A stretch of 64,000 nucleotides of DNA from Prauserella flavalba (lineage in GTDB: Bacteria > Actinomycetota > Actinomycetes > Mycobacteriales > Pseudonocardiaceae). The position numbers and the translations under genes are program-made. The notes beneath the pieces are model-generated. The model saw nothing but the letters and a program-made list of their open reading frames with translations, was not told where the DNA came from and ran no database searches. The stretch is taken from assembly GCF_003202235.1 (NCBI RefSeq), contig NZ_MASU01000002.1, positions 186,001 through 250,000 on the forward strand. The letters run 5' to 3'. Below are positions 31,430-39,734 of the stretch, piece after piece (positions within the stretch are counted from its first letter, which is position 1; each line of letters opens with the position of its first letter).

Positions 31430-32226
31430 GCGCTCGGCCAACTCAGAAAGCCCGTTTCCCTGGCCCCGCGCAGATCCGGAATCCGCGCGCGGGTGGGCCG
31501 GACGTCGCGAACCAGCCGGTGCACCGTGCGCAGCAGCGACGCCGGGCGGACCGCGGCGACCTCCGTGAACCGCCCGCGGGCGAGCCAGTCCCGTTCCCAC
31601 GGGCTCACCCCGGACGGCGGCGGGACCGCGGGGCCGCGCCCGTGCGTGAGGTGCAGCGCACCCGCGTGCCGGGGCCGCAGGCCGATGCCGGCCACGCGCA
31701 CGTCCTCCGGTACCGCGGCCAGCCGCCGCAGCCTGGCGGGGAGCGCCAGGCCGGGCACGCTCGCGTCGTGCAGCGCGTAGACGGTGGGCCGCTCGGCCCT
31801 GCCGAGCATCCCCACCACCCCGTCGGCCAGCGGCAGCTCGGCCGCACCGAACACCGGGCACGCCGATTCCATTGGGACCCCGTTGGCGCGCAACATGTTC
31901 GCGATCGCGTCCGATTCGCACACCAGCAGCCGGGGCAGGCCGTAGTCGAACAGGTCCGGTTCCCGCGTGTGGCGGCCCACCTGGCGACGTGCGGGCTCCA
32001 CCGGGGGCAGCAGGCCGGGCAGCGGTCCGAGCCGCTTCAGCGCGGCGCGGAATCGCGGATAGGGCACCGCGGGGGCGACGGTGAACGCCCACCGGCGGGG
32101 CACCCGGTGCGCGGGCCGCAGTACCCGGCAGAGCTCGTAGTACAGCTGACGTTCGGTGAAGCGCAGTCCGCCCGGCTCGGCGACGCGCTCGGCGGCGACG
32201 CGCAGGGCGCGATCCAGGACGTTCAT
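31426..32226 (-). CDS. Unknown protein, winged-helix plus Toprim-like layout
   Basis: The 266-residue protein is paralogous to the next gene upstream. An N-terminal segment RFTERQLYYELCRVL (Tyr29-Tyr30) resembles the winged helix of topoisomerase VI-A/Spo11-like proteins. A Rossmann-like middle has LLVCESDAIANMLRANGV and VYALHDAS, where a Toprim domain would have its Glu and DxD. The C-terminus is FTEVAAVRPASLLRTVHRLV and ARETGFLSWPSA. No TM segment. Coupled by four-base overlaps at both ends. Fold assignment is tentative. Confidence 0.7.
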   Translation of the reverse strand: MNVLDRALRVAAERVAEPGGLRFTERQLYYELCRVLRPAHRVPRRWAFTVAPAVPYPRFRAALKRLGPLPGLLPPVEPARRQVGRHTREPDLFDYGLPRLLVCESDAIANMLRANGVPMESACPVFGAAELPLADGVVGMLGRAERPTVYALHDASVPGLALPARLRRLAAVPEDVRVAGIGLRPRHAGALHLTHGRGPAVPPPSGVSPWERDWLARGRFTEVAAVRPASLLRTVHRLVRDVRPTRARIPDLRGARETGFLSWPSA

Positions 32227-33242
32227 GCGCCGGGCCAGGTGAGGAAGCCGACCCGCCGGGCGGCCCGCCGGTCGGCGTCGGGTTCGCCGTGTGCCCTGGC
32301 GATCGCGCGGTCGAGCACCTTGAGCAGCCTGGGCGGGCGCACCGCGGCCAGCGGCGACCACCAGCCCGCGCCGAGCCAGCCGGCCTCCTCCTCGGTCAGG
32401 GCGGGATCGAGTGCGCGCAGCCCCCGCACCTCGGCCTCCGGCAGCGGCCGCTCGCGCAGCTTGATGGCCTTCTCCTCAGCCAGCACGGCCTTCGGGCGCA
32501 GCCCTGGCGCCACCACCCGGGAGCCGAACGCGGCCCGCGCGTCGGCGGCAAGGCGGATGCCATCGGGGCTCGCGTCGTGCAGCACGACGACGGGAACATC
32601 CGGCGGAACCCGGTCGAGGGAACCGACGAGCGCGGCCGAGTGGGCAGCGGCGACGCCGTTCGCCGCGAGGCACGCGAGCACGGTGGGATCGGGGCACACC
32701 ACGGCGACCCGCGGCTCGGTCACGACCGGAACGGTGACCTTCGAATCGTCCACCATGCCCGGCGGCAGGTTGCCGTCGTAGGTGGCTTCCCAGCGCAGCA
32801 GCCGGGCGCGGAAATCGCCGAGCTTCTCGGGCATCCGGATCTTCGCCCTGCGCTCGTACCACGGCCAGGCGACGAAGAAGAGCAGCAGCAGAACGACCAC
32901 CAGCACACCCACCGCGGTCAGCGCGGTTCCCCAGCTGAGGTCAGTCGAGATGGCCGCGACCACCGCGATGATGCCCGCGATGAAGACGAAGCAGCCGATG
33001 CCGAAGATCTTGTCGAACGGATCGGGCAGGCGGCCGCGCGCGGCGGCGTACCAGAGTTGGGGCAAAGTGTAGTGAATTCTGCCGTCATCGGTCAGCTTGT
33101 CCGCGAGCCGGCGCACCCGCAGATCGTGGACCCGGATGCCGCCTTCCTTTGGCTCCAGGGCGAAAAGCCGAGAGCAGTACTTGCAGCGGTAGTCGGAGCG
33201 TTCGCTGCGCTTGAGGTCTCGATGGCAGTGGGGGCAGATCAT
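32223..33242 (-). CDS. Unknown protein: zinc ribbon, two TM segments, Toprim-like C-terminal domain
   Basis: The 339-residue protein has an N-terminal zinc ribbon with Cys3, Cys6, Cys20 and Cys23, then RIHYTLPQLWYAAARG, which aligns with the winged-helix segment of its downstream paralogue. Two membrane spans follow at about 79-99 and 105-127. The C-terminal half shares VVVLHDASPDG, EEEAGWLGAGWWSPLAAVRP and ARRVGFLTWPGA with the paralogue. First gene of the operon; 140 bases separate it from a divergent cupin-like gene. No function assigned. Confidence 0.72.
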   Translation of the reverse strand: MICPHCHRDLKRSERSDYRCKYCSRLFALEPKEGGIRVHDLRVRRLADKLTDDGRIHYTLPQLWYAAARGRLPDPFDKIFGIGCFVFIAGIIAVVAAISTDLSWGTALTAVGVLVVVLLLLFFVAWPWYERRAKIRMPEKLGDFRARLLRWEATYDGNLPPGMVDDSKVTVPVVTEPRVAVVCPDPTVLACLAANGVAAAHSAALVGSLDRVPPDVPVVVLHDASPDGIRLAADARAAFGSRVVAPGLRPKAVLAEEKAIKLRERPLPEAEVRGLRALDPALTEEEAGWLGAGWWSPLAAVRPPRLLKVLDRAIARAHGEPDADRRAARRVGFLTWPGA

Positions 33243-33382
33243 CGCGAGCCGCCACTCTCGCCTGTGCGCCTCGTCAAAACCACTGTTCCGCCCCCATCGA
33301 CCTGAGGTAGATCATAAAGGAGCGCGGCCGGAAAACAAGCAATCGCAACAAAAGCCCGGCCGCCGACCGGGAGGTGCCCATC

Positions 33383-34117
33383 ATGTCCGACCCACGACTG
33401 AAGCGCGACGCGGACGCGGAGAACGAGGTCCACGACGTCGCGTCCTTCGTGGATCCGGCGCGGAACGTGGTGACCCCGGTACTGCGGTTGCCGGAGGCCG
33501 CGGCGCTCGCCGTGGTCACCGCATTCGCCGAGATCGTGGGCGCGGCGAAACGCAGCCGCACCGCGACGACGGAGGACCGGGACGGGATCGTGCGTTCGCA
33601 GGTCTTCGAGGAGGGCGACGTCTACCTTCTGGACACGCCGTTCGACGACTTCTTCGCCGACCGTTACGTGATGGACTTCTACAACGTCAGGGAGCGGGGC
33701 GTGTGTTCGCGCATGCACCTGCACACCGGGCTGCGGTTCGTGCGCATGATGACCGGGCCGGAGACCCGAATCAGGGTGAGCAGCCTGTCGCCGTTCGAGG
33801 TGACGAACGTTCCCGGCGTGACTCCCTTCGTGCCGCGGGAGTTCGAGGACGAACTGCCGGACGCGCCGGAAGGGGTGCGGCGAACTCGTTACAACCTCGT
33901 TGTTCCGCCGTGTTCGTTCGTGGACATGCAGATTCCGCGAGGGGTGAGTCACCAGTTCAACGCGATCGGCGAGCACGCGGTGATCGATTCCGTGCACCCC
34001 GAGGAATCCATCGAAACGTTCCGGGAGAAGATGTCGGGCTATCGGATGATGGCGCAGACTGTTTTCCTCGCAGAGGAACTTCCCTCGTCGGAGGCGTGCG
34101 AAAACCTTCCGACCTGA
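33383..34117 (+). CDS. Unknown cupin-like protein
   Basis: The 244-residue protein has CSRMHLHTGLRFVRMMTGPE (His112, His114) and IPRGVSHQFNAIGEHAVIDS (His190), which fit the two histidine-bearing motifs of a cupin barrel, though I cannot name the family. GGGAGG eight bases before ATG 33383 decides the start over an upstream GTG. It diverges from the four-gene operon and may be co-regulated with it through the 140-base spacer; no operator is obvious. Confidence 0.65.
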   Translation: MSDPRLKRDADAENEVHDVASFVDPARNVVTPVLRLPEAAALAVVTAFAEIVGAAKRSRTATTEDRDGIVRSQVFEEGDVYLLDTPFDDFFADRYVMDFYNVRERGVCSRMHLHTGLRFVRMMTGPETRIRVSSLSPFEVTNVPGVTPFVPREFEDELPDAPEGVRRTRYNLVVPPCSFVDMQIPRGVSHQFNAIGEHAVIDSVHPEESIETFREKMSGYRMMAQTVFLAEELPSSEACENLPT

Positions 34118-34166
34118 CCTCGGGAAAGCTCGTCAATTTCCCACCATGACGTCGGCACGCGATTCG

Positions 34167-34244
34167 GCGCGTTACCGTTTTCGGGCATGATCTTTCTCAT
34201 TCTGAGCGCGTTACCCTTTCGGGTGATTTGTCGGGCAGGATCTT
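34167..34244 (+). repeat. Two degenerate direct repeats upstream of the Thr-rich gene
   Basis: GCGCGTTACCGTTTTCGGG (34167-34185) recurs as GCGCGTTACCCTTTCGGG (34206-34223), and TCGGGCATGATCTT (34181-34194) recurs as TCGGGCAGGATCTT (34231-34244). They fill most of the 172-base spacer before the Thr-rich secreted gene, and could be regulator half-sites. ACCC-TTTC-GGGT is also a small hairpin. Confidence 0.45.
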
Positions 34245-34289
34245 GCGGTACCTGAACGGCCCTTTTCGATTTCCTGCTGGGGAGCACTC

Positions 34290-35027
34290 TTGAGAAGGCC
34301 CTTGCGCGGTATCGCTGGTGCCGCGCTGTCGACAACGCTGATCCTGACCGTGTTCGTGGGTCCCGCGCTCGCTCAGGACGAGGAGGCGGGCACGTCCACC
34401 GACGTCGCCGTCACCACCACCACCGCGCCGCCCGAGACCACCACGTCGGAGTCCGCGCCGGAGACCTCCACCTCGGAGTCCGCGCCCGAGACGACGACCT
34501 CCGAGAGCGATTCGGCCACCACCACGACCTCGGCCGAGCCGACGGCGACGGAGACCTCGGAGTCCGAGGAGACGTCCACCACCACGACGTCGTCGGAGCC
34601 CACCGGTCCCGAGGAACCGCCCTATGTGGACGACTCCGGTTACGGCATCGACCTCGACCCCGAGCAGGGGCTGGGACTGCTGCTGATCGCGTGCGCCGCG
34701 GGCGAGCCGACCGGCGTGACCTCGCCGGACTTCGAGATCCTCGACGGCCCGTGGCAGGACGAGACCGACGGCCGCTACTGGGCGTACCTCGTGCAGTTGC
34801 AGCCGGGTCTGACCTTCGCCGGCGGCAACGTGGTGGCCGACTGGGTCTGCGGCGGGGAGCCCGGCGGCGGGTCCGGCAGCGGCGGTGGCGGCAGCACGCC
34901 GGTCGCCCCGGTGCCCGGCTCGGAGGACGCGGGCGACTGGCAGCGCGAGAACGGTGGCGACGCGCAGGTCGGCTTCGCGCCCAAGGGCGGCGTCGAGACC
35001 GGCGCCGGTGGCATCGCGCGGGGCTGA
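34290..35027 (+). CDS. Secreted Thr/Ser-rich (mucin-like) protein
   Basis: The 245-residue protein has a signal peptide (cleavage probably after ALAQ, about residue 29), then about 75 residues of Thr/Ser/Glu repeats (TTTSESAPETSTSESAPETT pattern), likely glycosylated and extended. A compact domain follows (DSGYGIDLDPEQGLGLLLI, then a pair of Cys) and a Gly/Ser-rich end. No LPxTG-type sorting signal or C-terminal TM is visible despite the sortase gene six bases downstream. TTG start with GGGGAG upstream. Confidence 0.72.
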   Translation: MRRPLRGIAGAALSTTLILTVFVGPALAQDEEAGTSTDVAVTTTTAPPETTTSESAPETSTSESAPETTTSESDSATTTTSAEPTATETSESEETSTTTTSSEPTGPEEPPYVDDSGYGIDLDPEQGLGLLLIACAAGEPTGVTSPDFEILDGPWQDETDGRYWAYLVQLQPGLTFAGGNVVADWVCGGEPGGGSGSGGGGSTPVAPVPGSEDAGDWQRENGGDAQVGFAPKGGVETGAGGIARG

Positions 35028-35033
35028 GCGTCG

Positions 35034-35621
35034 ATGCGTTCGCTGTTCCGGGGCGGCCGCGTGCTCGCGGCCGCCCTGCTCGCCTCACTCGCACTCGCCG
35101 GCTGTGGTTCGTCACCCGCGCCGGAGTCGTCGCCCCCGCCGACCACGTCGGTGCCGGTGACGAAGCCCTACGACAAGCTCCGGCCGACGCAGGTGACGAT
35201 CCCGAAGATCGGCGCCGACTCGTCGCTGATCTCGGTGGCCGTGACCAAGGAGGGCGCGCTGGCCGTGCCGTCGGTGAAGGAACCGATGCAGGCCGCGTGG
35301 TACCGCCTCTCGCCCGTGCCGGGCGAGATCGGGCCTGCGATCGTGCTCGGGCACGTCGACGGCAACAGGCAGGCCGGCATCTTCGCGCGGCTGCACGAGC
35401 TGGTGCCCGGCGACGAGATCAAGGTGCGCCGCAGTGACGGCCAGGAGCTGACCTTCGCCGTCGAGCGCTCGATCCAGGTGCCGAAGGACGAGTTCCCGAC
35501 CGAGGCGGTGTACGGCAACACCGACAAGGCGCAGCTGCGCCTGATCACGTGTGGTGGCGTCTTCGACGGCGAGGAACACAGCTACGAGGACAACGTCATC
35601 GTCTACGCCAATCTCGTCTGA
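35034..35621 (+). CDS. Class F-type sortase, lipoprotein
   Basis: The 195-residue protein has a lipobox LAGC (Cys24) and a sortase beta-barrel from about residue 50. Candidate catalytic residues are His107 in VLGHVDG and Cys173 in LITCGG. No Arg occurs after Cys173, so I could not place the usual third catalytic residue. Such sortases attach surface proteins or act in housekeeping; here it follows a Thr-rich secreted protein, its possible partner. Confidence 0.85.
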   Translation: MRSLFRGGRVLAAALLASLALAGCGSSPAPESSPPPTTSVPVTKPYDKLRPTQVTIPKIGADSSLISVAVTKEGALAVPSVKEPMQAAWYRLSPVPGEIGPAIVLGHVDGNRQAGIFARLHELVPGDEIKVRRSDGQELTFAVERSIQVPKDEFPTEAVYGNTDKAQLRLITCGGVFDGEEHSYEDNVIVYANLV

Positions 35622-35644
35622 TCCACTCCGGCGCCGGAACGTCC

Positions 35645-36553
35645 TCAGCCCGACTGGGTCGCTCCGGCGCCGGTGAGCGGCAGCACCGGGTACGCCACCT
35701 TCACCCCCGCCTCGTCCATTCCGGACTTGAGGTGCTCGCGCAGTGCCCTGCCCAGCGACCACTGCTCGCCGGGCTGGGTGGTCACGAGCACCCGGATCGT
35801 CACCGCGCCGTTGCCGATGCCGACGACCCCGTTGATGTCGGGGCGCTCCAGGATCTTCGGCGAGTACTCCGGGTGCTCGGCGAACTCGTCGATGCTGCGC
35901 TGGATGACGTCCTTCGCGTGGTCGAGATCCACCGTGTAGTCCAGCGGCAGCTCCACCACGGCGTTGGCCCAGTCCTGGTTCATGTTGCAGACGCGCATGA
36001 TCTCGCCGTTGCGCACGTGCCACAGCCCGCCGTTGAGGTCGCGGATCTTGGTGATGCGCAGGGTCACCGCCTCGACGGTGCCCACGGCGTCACCGGCGTC
36101 GATCACGTCGCCGACGCCGTACTGGTCCTCCATCATCATGAACAGGCCGGACAGGAAGTCCTGCACCAGGCTCTGCGCGCCGAAACCGATCGCGAGGCCG
36201 ACGACGCCCGCGCTGGCGATGATCGGCCCGATGTTGATGCCCACCTGGCCGAGGATGGTCACGAACGTGATCCCGAAGATCACGAACGTCGCGACGCTCT
36301 TGAGCACCGAGGCGATCGTCTCCGCGCGCTGCTTCTGCCGTTCCCTGCGCGCGTGATCGGCGGCCTTGACGATCCGCGTCGCCATCTTGGTGCGGTGCAG
36401 GCGTTCCCGTGAGCTGACCATCCGCCTGGCCAGCTGGTCGATCACCCTGCCGACGACCGCGCGCAGGATCACGGCCACCACGATCACGATCGCGATGTTG
36501 ATCGCGCCGGAGATCAGTGCGCTCGAGTTCTCGCTGAGCCAGTTCGCCACCAT
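35645..36553 (-). CDS. MscS-family mechanosensitive ion channel
   Basis: The protein of about 302 residues opens under membrane tension to release solutes. It has TM segments near 15-38, 86-106 and 112-134, the pore helix GINIGPIIASAGVVGLAIGF, GAQSLVQDFLSGLFMMMED, and a beta domain with DLNGGLWHVRNGEI. The start is uncertain: ATG 36553 is used, and AGGGAG is very close to it, so the next GTG (36550) or a GTG at 36565 are possible. Convergent with the sortase gene. Confidence 0.9.
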   Translation of the reverse strand: MVANWLSENSSALISGAINIAIVIVVAVILRAVVGRVIDQLARRMVSSRERLHRTKMATRIVKAADHARRERQKQRAETIASVLKSVATFVIFGITFVTILGQVGINIGPIIASAGVVGLAIGFGAQSLVQDFLSGLFMMMEDQYGVGDVIDAGDAVGTVEAVTLRITKIRDLNGGLWHVRNGEIMRVCNMNQDWANAVVELPLDYTVDLDHAKDVIQRSIDEFAEHPEYSPKILERPDINGVVGIGNGAVTIRVLVTTQPGEQWSLGRALREHLKSGMDEAGVKVAYPVLPLTGAGATQSG

Positions 36554-36632
36554 GCTCCCTTCCACGTCGACACAGGCCTGTCGGCGCGGCTACCCGGGAG
36601 TCGGCGACGTCATGCGGGACGCCGCCTGCGAG

Positions 36633-37580
36633 TTATCGCACAGCATCCCGCCGCAACGCCTCGGCCAGCAGCTCCGCGGCCGAGGCGCGGCCGGGAAGGC
36701 CCGCCGTGTCCCCCGTGTGAGCGAGGACGTCGGCGGCGAGGCGGGAGCCGAGCCACGCGGCGGCGCCGGGGGAGCCGCCGGCGAGTCGCGTCGCGAGGTA
36801 CCCGCCCGCGAACGCGTCGCCCGCGCCGACCGGGTCGACCACCTCGGTCGCGAGGCTCGGCTGGTGGTGGAGCGTGCCGTCGTCGGCGGTCCACCAGCAG
36901 CCGCCGGGCCCGCCCTTGACCACCACCTCGCGCACCCCCGCTCTGCGCACGATCTCCGCCGGATCCGCCGTGCCGAACAGGGGTTCCGCCTCGTCGGTGC
37001 CCACGAGCAGCAGGTCGGTGTGGGGGAGGATCGCCGACAGCGTGCGCACGGCGCGGCCCTCCGGGTCGAGTGCCGGGCGCAGGTTCACGTCCACGACGAC
37101 GCGGCTGCCGTGTGCGGCCGCGTTGGCCGCGACGTGCCGTACGAGGCGTTCCGGGCCGGGGCCCAGCGCGGCCGTCAGCCCGGACACCAGTACCGCGCGC
37201 GGCCGGTGCCGCAGGGCCCGCCCGGCATCGGCGACGTCGAGGGTCGATGCCGCCGAGCCCGCGCGGTAGTACAGCACGCGGCGCGCGCCGTCCGGCAGCG
37301 CGTCCTTGGCGAACAGCCCGGTCTGTCTCGTCGGGTCCCGCTCGGCGTCGAGGGTGACGCCGAGCGCGGCGGCCGCGTGCTCGACGCGGCTCGCGAACGC
37401 GTCGTCGCCGAGCCGCGTGCACAGCACGGCCCGCCTGCCCAGCAGGGACAGCGCGGCGCACGCGTTCAGCTCGGCTCCCGCCACGTGTACCTCGAACGTC
37501 GGCGAGGCCGTCAGCGTCCCGCCCGCCGGTGGCTGCACGAGGACCATCGGCTCGCCGATGCCGACCACGTCGACGCTCAA
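36633..37580 (-). CDS. kdgK: PfkB-family sugar kinase, probable 2-keto-3-deoxygluconate kinase
   Basis: Phosphorylates KDG to KDPG in the Entner-Doudoroff-like route. The 315-residue ribokinase-fold protein has VAGAELNACAALSLLG near residue 34, VVVDVNLRPALDPEG, and the ATP/anion-hole signature DPVGAGDAFAGGY near residue 258 with the catalytic Asp. A TTG start is read two bases after the aldolase stop (TGAGTTG). Paired with a KDPG aldolase gene across the island. A substrate other than KDG is possible. Confidence 0.8.
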   Translation of the reverse strand: MSVDVVGIGEPMVLVQPPAGGTLTASPTFEVHVAGAELNACAALSLLGRRAVLCTRLGDDAFASRVEHAAAALGVTLDAERDPTRQTGLFAKDALPDGARRVLYYRAGSAASTLDVADAGRALRHRPRAVLVSGLTAALGPGPERLVRHVAANAAAHGSRVVVDVNLRPALDPEGRAVRTLSAILPHTDLLLVGTDEAEPLFGTADPAEIVRRAGVREVVVKGGPGGCWWTADDGTLHHQPSLATEVVDPVGAGDAFAGGYLATRLAGGSPGAAAWLGSRLAADVLAHTGDTAGLPGRASAAELLAEALRRDAVR

Positions 37581-37581
37581 C

Positions 37582-38478
37582 TCAGCCCGCCTTCAACGGC
37601 AGTTCGTCGAGGATCGCGTGCAGGCTCTGCCTGCTCGCCTTGTCCAGCGGCGCCGCGGGCAGTCGCACCGTCGCGTGCTCGATGAGCCCGCGCCGCACCA
37701 GTACCTCCTTGTGCACGGCCCACGCGATGCCGGACTGGAGTCCGAAGAGGACCAGCGGGAGGAGCTTCGCGAACGCCGCGCGGGCCTCGGCGCGCCTGCC
37801 CTCGGTGAAGTCGGCCAGCACTGGGGCGAGCAGGTCGGGGAACTCGCACGCGGGCATGGTGCCGATGGCACCGCGGGCGTACTCCTCCAGCACGAACTGG
37901 GCGTTCTGGCCGCCGAGCACGGCGACGGTGTCGGGCACGCGCTCCACGACGGCGCCGACCTTCGGTGCGGTCGGTGGCGCCTCGACCTTCACCGACGTGA
38001 TCCGGTCCAGCTCGCACAGCTGGGCGATCAGCGGCGGCGGCATCGCGACACCGGTTGCTCCCGGCGCGTCCTGCACCATGATCTCCACCGACGTGCCCGC
38101 CGCGACGTCGCCGTAGAAGTCGGCGAGCTGGGTGGCGCCGGGCTTGACCAGGAACGGCGGGAGCACCATCAGCGCCTGCGCGCCGAGGTCCTCGGCGGCG
38201 CGGGCCTGCTCCAGGGCGGTGACCGTGGAGGTTCCGTTCACGCCGGCCACGACGGGTACCGCGCCCGCCACGACGTCCGTGATCGTGGCGAGGATCCGCT
38301 CCCGCTCCTCGGCGGTGAGCGCGAAGCCCTCGCTGGCCATGCCGAACGTCGCGACGCCGTCGACCCCGGAGGCGAGCTGGAACTCGGTGAGCCGGGCGAG
38401 CCCGGCGAGGTCGAGCGAGCCGTCCTGGTCGAACGGGGTGGCGAGGATGGGCACGAGACCGTGCACGGTGTGCGGCAT
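37582..38478 (-). CDS. DapA/NanA-superfamily aldolase (KDG-type)
   Basis: The 298-residue class I aldolase has the Schiff-base Lys164 in ITSVKVEAPP and the GMASEGFALTAEER loop near residue 46. The usual YNxP catalytic segment reads VQDAPGATG, so the Tyr of dihydrodipicolinate synthase is missing, which argues against DapA. In this context a 2-keto-3-deoxy-sugar-acid aldolase or dehydratase is likely. It lies between the sugar-acid dehydratase and the kinase, giving the island a non-phosphorylated branch. Confidence 0.82.
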   Translation of the reverse strand: MPHTVHGLVPILATPFDQDGSLDLAGLARLTEFQLASGVDGVATFGMASEGFALTAEERERILATITDVVAGAVPVVAGVNGTSTVTALEQARAAEDLGAQALMVLPPFLVKPGATQLADFYGDVAAGTSVEIMVQDAPGATGVAMPPPLIAQLCELDRITSVKVEAPPTAPKVGAVVERVPDTVAVLGGQNAQFVLEEYARGAIGTMPACEFPDLLAPVLADFTEGRRAEARAAFAKLLPLVLFGLQSGIAWAVHKEVLVRRGLIEHATVRLPAAPLDKASRQSLHAILDELPLKAG

Positions 38479-38482
38479 CGGG

Positions 38483-39643
38483 TCAGGACTCCTTGGCGAG
38501 AGCTGCCACGGCCTCGGCGTCGACCTCGACACCGAGCCCGGGACCGGTGGGCAGGGACATGGCGGACGGTTCCACCGCGAGCTGACGGGCGAGGATGCGC
38601 TCGCCGACTCGCACGGACGTGGGCTGGTACTCGAAGGCGGGCAGGTCCTCCACGGCCGCACTGACGTGGAGTCCCGCCGCGACAGCCACGCCGAGCCCCA
38701 CCGAGTGGTGCGGCGCGACGGGCACGTGGTGGGCGGCGCACACCTCGGCGATGGCCATCGCCTCGGTGATGCCGGTGCGGGCGACGTCGGGCTGCGCGAT
38801 GCGCAGGGCGCGGGCCGTCACCCACTGGGCGAACTCGAAACGGTTGCGCAGGGCCTCGCCCACGGCGACGGGAATCGACGCACGGGCAACCAGCTCGGCG
38901 TGCGCGGTGACGTCCTCCGGCGCGAGCGGTGCCTCCAGGAACCAGCAGTCGCGCTCGGCGAGGCCGTGGGCGAGCCGCAGTGCCTCGTCGATCGAGTACG
39001 CCCAGTGCGCGTCGACGGCGATCCGCAGCTCCGGCGCGGCGGCGCGGATGGCGTCGACCGTGGCGAGGTCCGCGGCGACACCGTGGCCGAGGTGCAGCTT
39101 CACCGACGTGGCGCCGCGAGCTGCCCATTCGCGCGCCAGCTCGGCCCTGCCCTCGTCGTCGGGCTTGGGCAGGCCGGACACGTAGGTGGGCACCCGGGTG
39201 CGGAAGGCGCCGCCGAGCAGCTCCGCGACGGTCCGCCCCGTGAGCTTGCCCGCGAGGTCCCACAGCGCGATGTCGACGGCGGCCAGCGCGTCGGCCTGGT
39301 GCCCGACGAGGTGGCCGCGCTCGCGCATGAGGTCGCGCAGCCGAGACCACGCCGGACGCGGTGCGCGTGCGTCCGCGCCCCTCAGTACGGGCGCGAGCAG
39401 CAGGTCCACGATCGCGGCAGGCACCTCGGGAGCGACGGGCGCGAGCGCCTCACCCCAGCCGGTGGTGCCGTCCTCCGCGGTGAGCCGCACCAGCAGGGTC
39501 TCGTAGCGGTCCGAGTAGAGGCTCCGCCACGGCTCGCGGACCTGGTAGCCGGCCGAGGGCGCGCTGCCGTCGGCGAGGCGGCCGAGGTACGCCTCCTCGG
39601 CCGGAAGCTTCAGAACGAACGTCTCTACCGTCGTGATTCTCAT
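38483..39643 (-). CDS. Mandelate racemase/muconate lactonizing-type sugar-acid dehydratase
   Basis: The 386-residue enolase-superfamily protein has a capping domain then a barrel with SVKLHLG (base Lys/His), AVDAHWAY, LEAPLAPED, and GEAL (metal carboxylates), and APHHSVGLGVAV near the end. Members with this pattern dehydrate aldonic acids to 2-keto-3-deoxy acids. ATG 39643 is used. First gene of the minus-strand operon; divergent from the IclR gene, with the IclR-type operator between. Confidence 0.85.
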   Translation of the reverse strand: MRITTVETFVLKLPAEEAYLGRLADGSAPSAGYQVREPWRSLYSDRYETLLVRLTAEDGTTGWGEALAPVAPEVPAAIVDLLLAPVLRGADARAPRPAWSRLRDLMRERGHLVGHQADALAAVDIALWDLAGKLTGRTVAELLGGAFRTRVPTYVSGLPKPDDEGRAELAREWAARGATSVKLHLGHGVAADLATVDAIRAAAPELRIAVDAHWAYSIDEALRLAHGLAERDCWFLEAPLAPEDVTAHAELVARASIPVAVGEALRNRFEFAQWVTARALRIAQPDVARTGITEAMAIAEVCAAHHVPVAPHHSVGLGVAVAAGLHVSAAVEDLPAFEYQPTSVRVGERILARQLAVEPSAMSLPTGPGLGVEVDAEAVAALAKES

Positions 39644-39668
39644 GCGAGATGCGCCATCTGGTTGACTC

Positions 39669-39705
39669 CATGCAGCATGTGCGTAAGACTTCCACATACT
39701 GCATG
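39669..39705. promoter_or_regulatory. IclR-type operator
   Basis: CATGCAGCATGTG (39669-39681) and CACATACTGCATG (39693-39705) form a 13-base inverted repeat with a single mismatch and an 11-base spacer. It lies between the divergent dehydratase and IclR genes, 26 and 30 bases from their start codons, so one bound regulator could control both. Confidence 0.7.
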
Positions 39706-39734
39706 AGCGATGCAAACCAGCGAGAAAGGGCGGC

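Noticed and set aside
31426-33242. Wadjet/JetABCD-type defence operon
   Set aside because: A Toprim-like domain alone is insufficient; no SMC-like, kleisin or DUF3375-type gene is present.
37582-38478. Dihydrodipicolinate synthase (DapA)
   Set aside because: The YNxP catalytic segment is replaced by VQDAPG and the gene sits within a sugar-acid operon, so lysine biosynthesis is unlikely.
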